Part shown: positions 33,305 through 42,085 of the stretch, one piece after another
How the letters are laid out: each line of letters begins with the position of its first letter
How positions within the stretch are numbered: position 1 is the first letter of the stretch
Assembly (NCBI GenBank): GCA_022575985.1
Contig: JAKSXM010000040.1
Span: forward strand, 13,162,001 to 13,226,000
Length of the DNA: 64,000 nucleotides
Origin: Anagrus nilaparvatae
Lineage: Eukaryota; Arthropoda; Insecta; Hymenoptera; Mymaridae
Reading direction: 5' to 3'
Translations under genes and position numbers: made by a program
Notes under the pieces: generated by a model
Database searches by the model: none
What the model was told of the DNA's origin: nothing
Seen by the model: only the letters and a program-made list of their open reading frames with translations

Positions 33305-34034
33305 GTGATCGTGCCTGAAATAAAAAAGTTTTAGCTTTTTTATAATTCTTTGCGATTTTTTTTTATCGATCTGGTAAAAGTAAGATAAACGGGTGAAGAT
33401 CTATACTAAAAAACAACTATTTAAGAGTATACAAAAAAATTTTTATTAAAAAATATTGAAAATTGGCCATTTTGTAGTTAATTTAAAGTTGACGTTTTTG
33501 TAAAAAATAAATTTGCGGTGAGACACGTAACTAATAGCTGCATCATTTGAAACAAAAAAACCAAAAATAGTTTGTTAGTTAATAAGTTCCTTGAAGTAGT
33601 GACGTCGAGTTTTTTTATTTATTTCAATTATTTAATTTTTGGTGCGAGTTTAAACTCAAAAAAACGGAAAAAATAATTTTTTTTTTTTTGGAATTCCTGT
33701 TTTCAATCTTAAAAAATTCTATAAATAAAAAAACAATTGAAAAAAAAAATATCTCGACGTCAATACTTTGTAAATTGTCTGAAGAAAAAGTGTGCAAATT
33801 TTCTTAAGGATTTATAAAGTAGTTTTCGAGTAACTTGTCTCACCGACTTGAAAAATAACTCCTCAGAAAACGCGTTTAAAGTTTTTTTTTCTAAATAGTT
33901 TTGTAACATTTTTGTAAAAATCTATGCCCATATTTTCGTTAATTTTGTTCCGATCAATATAAAATTTTGTAGGGACACTCTTGAAACATTAATCTAATGA
34001 AATAATAAAAAAAATTTCGATTTTTTGACCATAC
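33305..34034. repeat. AT-rich dispersed repeat, long copy
   Basis: Shares most of its sequence with 39655-40013: the block after GATCTGGTAAAAGTAAGATA and the block from TTGTAAATTGTCTGAAG to the C-run before TTAAG. The shorter copy lacks about 350 bp from the middle. Both end in C-rich sequence followed by TTAA, hinting at a TTAA-type element, but a matching left end was not found. GACGTCGAGTTTTTT inside it is also in the element at 31231, so the two are probably related. Confidence 0.55.
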
Positions 34035-34693
34035 CCCCCCCTTAAGTAAGCGCATGCCTGTTAGCTTGCACTGACTCCAGGCATGCACTTACACTCTCTG
34101 TGCACAAACGCACGCATACTACCAAACTTATATAATTATTATATTATTATTATTTTAATATAGTGTATTACTTAACATATTTAAAACTCTTTTTTTTTAA
34201 CTGGAAAGTATTTAACTATCTGAAAAGTATACAGAGTTTCATATAGTGTTATCATTTTATCTCTATAAAACTAGTAACTTATTTTAAAATTCTAGTATAT
34301 ATAACAGCCCTATATTAGTAAATCTCTATGATTTTTTTTAGTTTTTTTTGTTGTCTCTCTGGAATCTTTAGCTTATACAAGTTCTGAAATGGTTTTTTTT
34401 AAGACTTGAATCTGAATTAAATAAATAATATAAAGAACAAAAGTTTTTTTACGTTAAAGTTAGTACTTGTTGCTATTTACAATTGTATTTGTTTATTAAG
34501 TTTTGACTGTAAGTGTTTTCGTTACTTAAAGAACAGATAAAAATAAAAAAATTTAGTTTCATATATGCAATATTCAAAAAAATGTTACAATTTTTTAGAC
34601 TAAACTTAACTTCATCATATTTAAATAACTAATAATGAATATTAATTAATATTCAAAATTTCTTGTATCGCTCGATGGCAAGGAGAGTATTTA

Positions 34694-34899
34694 AATAATT
34701 GAAATAATGACAACCTTTACGAGCAAGTTCTTGATTTAAATGAATTTACAAATTCATCGCCCTCATCTTTTATATGCGGATGCGTATCGTCATCACTTTT
34801 TTTATTGAAGCATACAAAGTAGCGACATTAGATGAATTTTTAAACTTATTTAAAAATTTAAAAATTTGAATTTACGCGGATTTTTAAATGTATTTTTTT

Positions 34900-34931
<32 letters not shown>

Positions 34932-35137
34932 CTTCTGTACCGACATTTAAAAATCCGCGTAAATTCAAATTTTTAAATTTTTAAATAAGTTTAAAAATTC
35001 ATCTAATGTCGCTACTTTGTATGCTTCAATAAAAAAATTGATGACGATACGCATCCGCATATAAAAGATGAGGGCGATGAATTTGTAAATACATTTAAAT
35101 CAAGAACTTCGTAAAGGTTGTCATTATTTCAATTATT
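34694..35137. repeat. near-perfect inverted repeat (about 200-bp arms)
   Basis: Left arm 34694-34893 (from AATAATTGAAATAATGACAACC) and right arm 34945-35137 are almost exact complements. The spacer holds an (ATTT)n run at 34896-34930. Transcribed, it would fold into a long double-stranded hairpin. The arms carry no recognisable gene. It may be a foldback element or a MITE with very long ends; the flanks show no clear duplication. Confidence 0.75.
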
Positions 35138-35261
35138 CATCATATTTAGTTATTTATATTTATTATTTTTATTTACCTTTTTTATCATTTGTTTATTTTT
35201 TTATTATTGTTTATATTTAAACTGGAAAAATGATGTAAATTTTTTTTTTAATAAATTGAAA

Positions 35262-35440
35262 ATGGCATCAGAAAATTTTTTTTTCCGTAAAAAAATTGAT
35301 AAGAAAAAAGTCTGTATTAGTTATAGAGCTGCGGTAGAAGACTTTTATAAAAATTATGTTTTTTTTTTGTTATAATAGGCGATATTGTTTGTGATAAGTG
35401 TTATACAAAATTAAAAGTTAAAGCCGAGAAAAGAAAAAGT
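35262..35440 (+). pseudogene. small Cys-containing ORF split by a T-run frameshift
   Basis: MASENFFFRKKIDKKKVCIS and YRAAVEDFYKNYVFF are followed by T11 (about 35361). One frame over, the text continues as GDIVCDKCYTKLKVKAEKRK before TAA. A C...CX2C arrangement with a basic tail suggests a small DNA-binding domain from a transposon-derived gene. I do not recognise the family. The frame change sits exactly in the homopolymer, so an assembly or sequencing error is possible. Confidence 0.35.
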
Positions 35441-35821
35441 ATATAATTGTAAAAAATCGTAAATAAAATGAATAGTAATAATAATAATACATAAATATAA
35501 AGTTACGAGTTATTAGAAACATCCTTTTATGATCTTGAAAAATCTAAAAAACTAAAAAGTATGAAGAGAAGCGGTAAAAAATTATGTAAGACGCATTTTG
35601 AAATGAAAATTAATTTATTTTATTAAAGAAAAAATTAATACATGAGATTTTCTATATAATTCTATAAAAAATACCAAAAATACTGAAAAAAATATAATTA
35701 TTTGATCATAAAATGCATCAAATGGTGTGTTAGATTCTCAAAAATATGAAGAGGTTTTTTTCCAAAATTAATTTAATTTTTTTGTTAAAGAGGAAGGATA
35801 TATATGGGTATTTTTTTTTTA
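35441..35821. other. AT-rich spacer
   Basis: No gene or repeat recognised apart from (AAT)n near 35478. Confidence 0.5.
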
Positions 35822-35929
35822 AACCCCCGCGCTTGTTTGTCCCAAACCAGAACTCCCTTTTCAGGTATAACTTCAGTTTGGGACGTGCAGCCTAGGCAGC
35901 TGGCCGCTGCCTTCCCCCCTGCCTAGGGG

Positions 35930-37608
35930 CGATAGAGCTCTCTACGATAGAAAGCCCTCCTCCTTCTTCTCCAACAAGGTGGTCCTTACTTACTCTGCTA
36001 CTTTGTTCCAGTTTTCGGAACTCTGTAGCATTTCCGGGACCACCGTCTCAGGCCTCCAAATCGGGAAGGGCGGGCGCCCGTCCGTGTAGCGCACACATTC
36101 GATGAATGTGTGCTCTAATGTATCATCCACGCCCGGACAGTGCAAGCACTCCTTTCTTGCCACCTTATGCCAATGCTCCAACATGACACATATATAACCG
36201 TGTCCAGTTAAGAACTGGGTAAGGTAGAAATCTACCTCCCCATGCTGCCGTCCCATCCATGCAGGTCTGAGATCAGTCTGCGCGTCCATTGGGCATTTTT
36301 CTCTTAGTTCTTTTTCCATCGTTTCTTCCATGCTTTCATAGAGTTGAAGCGGGCGCGGGTGGATGCCACTTCGCGCTCATCTACGCTCTCGTAGATGAAT
36401 TTCCGCTCCAACGCTAGCAGGTCAATGGGTATCACCGAAGCAACAACATCCTCAGGCGATCCTCACTTCCGCTTGCCTCTGTACAGAGGATATTTTATGC
36501 CTGTACTTGGCAGTTTCTGTGATCTTCGCCCAGACTTCTGATCCGTAGAGCAGGACAGAGTTGACGACTGACATCAGGAGCCTTCGCTTCCCTGGTTTGG
36601 GTCCCCCAATGTTGGCCATGAGCCTTGACAGGGAGGATGCGACCAACGCTGCCTTTTCACACAACCCTGAAATTGCTCCCAGAAGTTCAGCTTGTTATCA
36701 AGCTGAACTCACAGGTATTTCACTGATGTTCTGGTTCAGATCGTGTGAGGGTTTCCGCCGTCGTCGATAATTACATCGAAGTCGGTGGGAACCCTTCGAC
36801 GGGTCAGCAGTACGAACTCCGTTTTTGGGATCGCAAGCTGGAGCCCGTGATCGCCCATCCAGAGGCCCGTCTTGATCCGTCTCATGACTAGATTCAACCT
36901 CTCCTGGGTCACTTCCATGTCCCTGCCAGTTATGGTCAGGGCCGCGTCGTCGGATTACCCAATCAGGGAAACTCCTTCTGGGAGGTGGACGCGCAACAAG
37001 TCATCGTAAAAGGCATTCCACAGATCTGGTCCGAGAACCGAACATTGCGCGATGCCTGCACTCAAAACCCTTTCACGCCTTCCATTGAGCGTGTCTTACA
37101 AGTAACACTACCCAGTTGTGACCCACCGATTTCTTCGAAACTTCGTGTACAAGTAGAACATTGAAAAATATTCGACACGTATTTTTTTATTTTAAAATAT
37201 TCCTGAAATAACGTTTTTCTAATAAAAAATAAAACCGCGTTGGTTTTATGCTAAAATCATGAATACTTTTTTAAAATATAAAAAAAATTGAATTTTTAGG
37301 GTAAATTTCAAGGGTAATTTTCACCCCTTAAAACTAAGCGGTGGCAGAAATAAAAAAATACGTGTCGAATATTTTTCGATGTTCTACTTGTACACGAAGT
37401 TTCAAAGAAATCGGCGGGTCACAACTGGGTAGTGTTACTTGTTAGTGCAGTCTCCGGTCCCGAAGGTAATCCTTTAGTACGTTACCCAGATATCTGGGTA
37501 TCCGGAAATCGTACTCGAGGGACCGGATCATGCCATCCCACCTGGCCGAGTTGAAAGCGTTTTTGACGTCCAGCGTTACCAGAAGGACGTCCTTGCGAAT
37601 TGCAGGCC
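35930..37608 (-). pseudogene. LINE copy C ORF2, RT to C-terminal zinc motif
   Basis: From 37608 downward: DVLLVTLDVKNAFNSARWDG (motif A Asp retained), RSLEYDFRIPRYLGNVLKDY, the MITE, then GIAQCSVLGPDLWNAFYDDL. At the catalytic box TAA replaces the Tyr codon (TAATCCGACGAC), leaving only the Asp pair. The tail includes LLMSVVNSVLLYGSEVWAKI, VDFYLTQFLTGHGYICVMLE (where copy B has a nonsense codon) and ECLHCPGVDDTLEHTFIEC. Frameshifts lie near 36450 and 36700. Confidence 0.8.
37099..37441. mobile_element. palindromic MITE with TTA target duplication
   Basis: 343 bp with inverted ends of roughly 95 bp (left end CAAGTAACACTACCCAGTTG; right end its complement). It interrupts LINE copy C, and TTA stands on both sides (37096-37098, 37442-37444). 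Copy B supplies the uninterrupted version, with GTA at this point. A 3-bp TWA duplication is the habit of the PIF/Harbinger superfamily; the end sequence is not diagnostic. There is no coding capacity. Confidence 0.7.
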
Positions 37609-37817
37609 AAAAAAACAGGTAATATTTTGGGGGGAGGAGTAAAGGGAGTAATGAGCAATAATGTAGTCTTTATATTCCGAAATGATCTTTTACCTCAGCA
37701 GTCGTTGTGGTGTAAGACCTCCTACCGAATTCTCGCAAAACGTCAATGATACAATAACACTATTATTTTAATTTTAAAAAATTAATTAATGTGGCAAGAA
37801 AAGTAAAAACAAAATAG
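37609..37817. other. unassigned spacer
   Basis: Contains a G-run (TTTTGGGGGGAGGAG) near 37629 and otherwise nothing recognisable. Confidence 0.4.
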
Positions 37818-38025
37818 TATATTAAGAATCAAGGGCTTAAAAGTTTCGGCACTAGCGGAAGCACTAGCACGAGTGCTCGGCGAAGCCGGGCACGAGTGAT
37901 TGTGTTCACGCTCGTGTCTAAAGTATTTCGCCCATGGCGCTTACACTATTTTTTGTCCCCCGAGGTGTAAAACGAGTTCAGAAAATTCTTTACGCACGAG
38001 TTTTACGCCCGGGAGGGCAAAAAAA
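37818..38025 (+). repeat. GC-rich hairpin repeat, copy 1
   Basis: About 210 bp also present in the same orientation at 62257-62475. Shared blocks include AGTTTCGGCACTAGCG, GCACTAGCACGAGTGC, GTTCACGCTCGTGTCTAAAG, TATTTCGCCCATG, GAACGAGTTCAGAAAATTCT and ACGAGTTTTACGCCCGGGAG. The centre forms a perfect hairpin apart from one G-T pair, GTGCTCGGC-GAA-GCCGGGCAC. It stands out sharply from the AT-rich neighbourhood. It has no coding frame and no tRNA-type A/B boxes that I could see. Confidence 0.7.
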
Positions 38026-38905
38026 AAGTTAAATTAAAATTATTAAATATTAATGTTTTACATGTTTTACATACACGTTTTCTCGTCATTTTTTTCATGA
38101 ACTGAATCTTATGGATTATTTTGTTCTAGGAATTAATTCACAATATATAATTTACTTATATTATTATCATCTTACAAATCCTATTGATATATACTCCAAA
38201 AATAGAAAAAATAGAAATAGAAATTGGTATCTTTTGCAATTACACGGAGAAAAATAACTGTTAAACAGCCAAAATCGCTCGTTATGTTTACATCAAGAAG
38301 ATTTGTTATATTAATAAATTTTGTAACTATTTTTGTTCAATTATTGTATAAAATATTGTTGTAATTTTTTTTTTGTTCTTAAAACTAACCCCGTTTTACT
38401 TAAATTAACCTTGCAAAATTTACAGTCTCATTTTCTGCGTAGAGTATTCAATAAAAAATTGTATACTGATATAAAAAAAATTTTAACTAACAATAAAATT
38501 ATACAAGATTATACAAATATTACATTTTACATTTATATAATATGACAATTTTTATTTTGCCAAAAACCGAAAGGGGTATATGGAAAAATTTCAGATTTTT
38601 TTTTCTTCAAATATTTCGTTGTTTGATACCTTTGATAAATTTTGGGCCATGAATGTTGTGAGATAAAATTTTATGGCATAAGCTAAGGAGAAATTCAATT
38701 TAAGTAAAAAAGTATATTTCACATTTTTAAATATTTATGTCTGCTGTTCATTTTCACTGTTCCAAACATATGACGTGTTGTTATTATCCTGCGCAGTTTG
38801 CGCTCAATAAAGCAATAGACAGTGAAGGTCAATGAATATAAATGCCTGTGTTCTATCCTGGTGAAGATTAGCATTACCACGTGGATGAAAATAAAAAGTT
38901 AAATT
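38026..38905. other. AT-rich spacer
   Basis: No gene recognised; the open frame at 38333-38545 is low-complexity Phe/Lys/Asn sequence. Confidence 0.5.
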
Positions 38906-39192
38906 ATGTATATTGCAATTAAATCAACATCACTTCAGGTAAATTCTCATAAATTTGACTTTTTTATGAATTACTTATTTAATTGGTGCTAACTTATATT
39001 TAGACATGGCTTATTAGTTACGAATTACCTGACACCATAATGATATTGGCTGATTTAAAAGAAGTTGTTTCTCAGTTTTGTCAGCAGAAAGTAACAAGAA
39101 ACAATTTAATTTGTAACATCATAAATTGTAGTATTAAAAAAAATTATTTTCATGAAAAAATAAGCAGCTTGAAAAAGAGAAGCAAAGTTTAG
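38906..39192 (+). CDS. possible two-exon small gene, unknown
   Basis: ATG at 38906, exon 1 to 38938 (MYIAIKSTSLQ), donor GTAAAT, acceptor TTATATTTAG, exon 2 at 39004-39192 in phase 0: TWLISYELPDTIMILADLKE, SQFCQQKVTRNNLICNIINC, then a Lys-rich tail; 73 residues in all. The first part of exon 2 has normal amino-acid diversity, unlike the surroundings. The tail falls in a tandemly repeated segment, so the true end is doubtful. I do not recognise it. Confidence 0.3.
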
Positions 39193-39655
39193 AAAGCAAA
39201 TATTCTATAAAAAAATCATTAAAAGTCGATAGTTTCAAAGGTAAAAAAATAATTTTGCAATATTTTTTTATAATTGCTTTAAAAAAAACTTGAAAAAGAT
39301 AAGTTAACTTTTCAAGCAAATATTTCTGTATGAATAACTTTTTTGTTAAAGAAAAATAGCTTGAAAATAAGTTATAAGAAAAGAACAAGATTTTGAAGAT
39401 AATTTTTAACCAAAAAATGAATGAACAAAATAAAATACATGCTAAAAAAATATATTTAATCTAAATATTAATATTTAAATGATAAAAATTACTATCAAAG
39501 CACCATTTATAAAAACAGCTTGAAAAAGATAAGCTATGTTTAGAGAACAAATATTCTATAAAAAAATCATTAAAAGTTGATAGTCTTAGAAGAAAAAAGT
39601 AATTTTTCAATATTTTTTTATAATTGCTTAAAAAAAACTTGAAAAAGATAAGTAA
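39160..39655 (+). repeat. direct repeat of about 355-bp period
   Basis: The block around CAGCTTGAAAAAGAnAAGC, TATTCTATAAAAAAATCATT and AAAAAACTTGAAAAAGATAA occurs at 39167-39310 and again at 39518-39655 with about 90% agreement by eye. Confidence 0.65.
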
Positions 39656-40013
39656 CCTTTTTTTTTTATTGATCTGGTAAAAGTAAGATAAATGGGTGAA
39701 GGTCTATACTTAAGAACAACTAATACCTTGTAAATTGTCTGAAGAAAAAGTGTGCAAATTTTCTTAAGGATTTATAAAGTAGTTTTCGAGTAACTTGTCT
39801 CACCGACTTGAAAAAAAATTCCTCAGAAAACGCGTTTAAAGTTTTTTTTTGTAAATAGTTTTGTAACATTTTTGTAAAAGTCTATGCCCATAACTTCGTT
39901 AATTTTGTTCCGATCAATATAAAATTTTGTAGGGACACTCTTGAAACATTATACAATCGAATGAAATAATAAAAAAAATTTCGATTTTTTGACCATACCC
40001 CCCCTCCTTAAGT
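39655..40013. repeat. AT-rich dispersed repeat, short copy
   Basis: An internally deleted relative of 33305-34034; both the first 70 bp and the last 290 bp match closely, finishing in C-rich sequence before TTAAG at 40013. Confidence 0.6.
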
Positions 40014-40039
40014 ATTGTTATTTGCTAATCACAAGTTAT

Positions 40040-40380
40040 AATATTACTTTGGGGCCATTCCAAATCTTATATTTGGTAGTACTTATGCATTAAACAAGTC
40101 TGATTCAAAAATAATTACAGTAGGACTTACTTTAAGAGGTCAAGAATTTATTACAGTCATACAAATAACAGGGACATCTTCTAAACCAATAAGTTTTGAC
40201 AAACCTAGCTAGATGGAATTCAATCATCATTTTGATGTCATCGATACGTATTTCGGAGACACCGTTACTTATGCTCAGATTGGGAGCCCTGTTAAAATAT
40301 ATGGTCGAGGGTTTGATTTATCTTTTACTACTTCATACAGTAAAAAGGCACTATTATTAGAAGAAAGTTCCTATAGCTAA
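40040..40380 (+). pseudogene. Polinton-associated conserved protein, C-terminal piece
   Basis: Plus-strand reading STYALNKSDSKIITVGLTLR and GQEFITVIQITGTSSKPISF, a TAG at about 40210, then MEFNHHFDVIDTYFGDTVTY and FDLSFTTSYSKKALLLEESS. I have the impression of a protein commonly annotated only as uncharacterised beside insect Polintons. No function can be assigned. One in-frame stop disables it, and the N-terminus is missing. Confidence 0.45.
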
Positions 40381-40414
40381 GAGACGTAGGACATCTACAC
40401 CTCCAACAAACATA

Positions 40415-40851
40415 ATGCAAGAAACAACTTTTAAAGTAATTAGGAGAATCGCTGATAGTGTACTCACGAAAATTGATTTACTAGAACATATAAAAATAGA
40501 GTGCTCTAAAATCTTAGAAGCCATGATAAATTACTTTGACGAAATTATACTACAACAACGACCAGAGATGTTCGAAGATATTTTCTTATGCAGAAAATTG
40601 TGTTATCAAAGGATGGAAGAAATTGAAGGCTTTATTGGAATATAAGACGATACTCCAGCAATTTTAAAATATCTGTATCATCTATTAACTCGTGAAATGT
40701 TATCTTTTGAAGTTAATAGTTTATTAAATATATTTAAAGAAAGGTATGCGAATAGTATCTTAGATCACGAAAAAATTCTTAAAAAAAAATCTATTGACGA
40801 AAAGGTTCCAAACGAAAATACTCAAGATGAAATCGAAAAAAAAAAATTCTA
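40415..40851 (+). pseudogene. helical protein next to the Polinton, nonsense-interrupted
   Basis: ATG at 40415; a frame rich in predicted helices (RIADSVLTKIDLLEHIKIEC) runs to a TAA at 40643 and continues in the same frame as DDTPAILKYLYHLLTREMLS to a Lys/Glu-rich tail ending at about 40851, roughly 145 codons in all. One substitution would account for the break. No family is recognised. Confidence 0.4.
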
Positions 40852-41076
40852 ATATTTTTAATAATTTTTTATATTTTATCTACAATGTATGAATTTTTTT
40901 AAAAATAAAATAAAAAACAAACTAAATTTTATTGTAAATTATTGTTTTTATTGATTTTCTTACCTAGTCAGCCCTATGGATCCTAACTTATTTAAATAAA
41001 TGTATTAGGAAAAAAAAAGGAAAATTGAATTAGGTTAATAATAATAATAACAACATTTGGTTTTATTTAAAAGCTT

Positions 41077-41586
41077 TTATTTATTCTTACGTATTTTAAA
41101 AGTAAAAGATTGAATATATAAACCTGATCCTATGGAATTATCTAAAGGATATTTATTATTAAATTGATTTTTTTTCTTATTGTTATTTAATATTTTATTA
41201 TAAATTCTTAATACTAAATCATCATTATTTCTAATAGCACTAGAAAAAATTTTGTTAAATCCTTTTAAATTACCACCTTGAACCATATAATATAGAAAAA
41301 CAACACAATATTGTCCACAAACTTTTGTAGCATAGCCTTGAAGCTGTTTTCATTTAATTTGTATGTAATATTAATATATAGGGCATGCTTTTATTAATAT
41401 ATAGGGCAACCCAGTGCAAACCACTTTTCCAATGCTCCGAATGCTTCCAATGAACTTTTCCAATTGAGTATTCATAACTATGGCTGAAGGACGGTATAAG
41501 GTAATGGGTATTCGATAAGAAGCATATACCCCTATAGTTTTAGCCTTTATCCCTTGTAAAACTCTTTCAAGTTGTAAGGTATTCAT
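41077..41586 (-). pseudogene. Polinton adenain-like cysteine protease, internally deleted
   Basis: Minus strand. The N-terminus MNTLQLERVLQGIKAKTIGV is the typical start of the Polinton protease. The catalytic Cys region is present near 41290-41345 as QLQGYATKVCGQYCVVFLYY. The middle, which should hold the catalytic His in an HW motif and an Asp, is replaced by a short out-of-frame stretch, so the enzyme cannot work. In intact elements this enzyme is thought to process capsid precursors. The tail (41077-41286) reads GFNKIFSSAIRNNDDLVLRI. Confidence 0.65.
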
Positions 41587-41623
41587 TTTTTCGTTCTGAA
41601 ATTAATTTAAGAGTTAAAATCAG

Positions 41624-41963
41624 CTAGTACTTGACGACTTCTGCATCATATTCTGCATAAGCTATACAATTCACAGTACATTTAAGAGCCTTGAAAAATC
41701 TGACTTCAAATCTAACAGTACCAAGTTTAACAAGGTTACAATGACTTGTGAAATTAGCTGACAAGTCAGGTGTCAAATCGAAAGCAAAAAGCGAATATCC
41801 TTTGCTGTATGCATCTCTATGTATACCATTGCCTTCATTTAAAAAGTGAATTCCTCCACCAGTAAAGAGAGTTAAATAACTATCTACATAAGCAGCATTA
41901 TTACCATCAAAATTCGGTTGGAGGGGTCTATTTGGGATCTGAGTTCCGTCAACGTGAAGAGAC

Positions 41964-41965
<2 letters not shown>
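41624..41965 (-). CDS. Polinton capsid-like protein (F54H12.2 type), C-terminal part
   Basis: 113 codons on the minus strand: NRPLQPNFDGNNAAYVDSYL, GYSLFAFDLTPDLSANFTSH and LVKLGTVRFEVRFFKALKCT. This arrangement matches the C-terminal half of proteins usually annotated as F54H12.2-like in animals, which I take to be Polinton capsid-type jelly-roll proteins. The rest, about 300 residues, is missing; the frame starts at an (ATC)n microsatellite and then the divergently read polymerase gene, so the 5' part was lost or replaced. Confidence 0.55.

Positions 41966-41999
<34 letters not shown>
41965..41999. repeat. (ATG)n trinucleotide repeat
   Basis: About eleven ATG/GAT units between the capsid-like fragment and the polymerase start; they give a spurious poly-His on the minus strand. 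Confidence 0.9.
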
Positions 42000-42000
<1 letters not shown>

Positions 42001-42085
42001 CCGTGACACGACAACATTCCCTCGCAAGTGCGATTGTAATATTTATTTAAACTGTTATTGCGGATATTATTGATTGTCATAAACA

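Larger units (their letters stand above)
35822..37608 (-). mobile_element. R1-clade LINE family 1, copy C (5'-truncated, shorter 3' end)
   Basis: A minus-strand copy covering the 3' third of ORF2 and the proximal 3' untranslated region. Its end (minus strand GCGGGGGTTT followed by A's) corresponds to about 28697 in copy B, so the distal 160 bp are absent and poly(A) was added early. Its 5' break at 37608 matches about 27335 of copy B. A 343-bp MITE is inserted at 37099-37441. Copy C keeps the RT motif A region that copy B has lost. Confidence 0.85.

Noticed and set aside
34894..34944. (ATTT)n tract as a separate element
   Set aside because: It is the spacer of the inverted repeat and needs no further explanation.
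37818..38025. The GC-rich repeat as a tRNA gene or tRNA-derived SINE
   Set aside because: The hairpin is too long and perfect for a tRNA arm, and no A/B-box or cloverleaf could be drawn.
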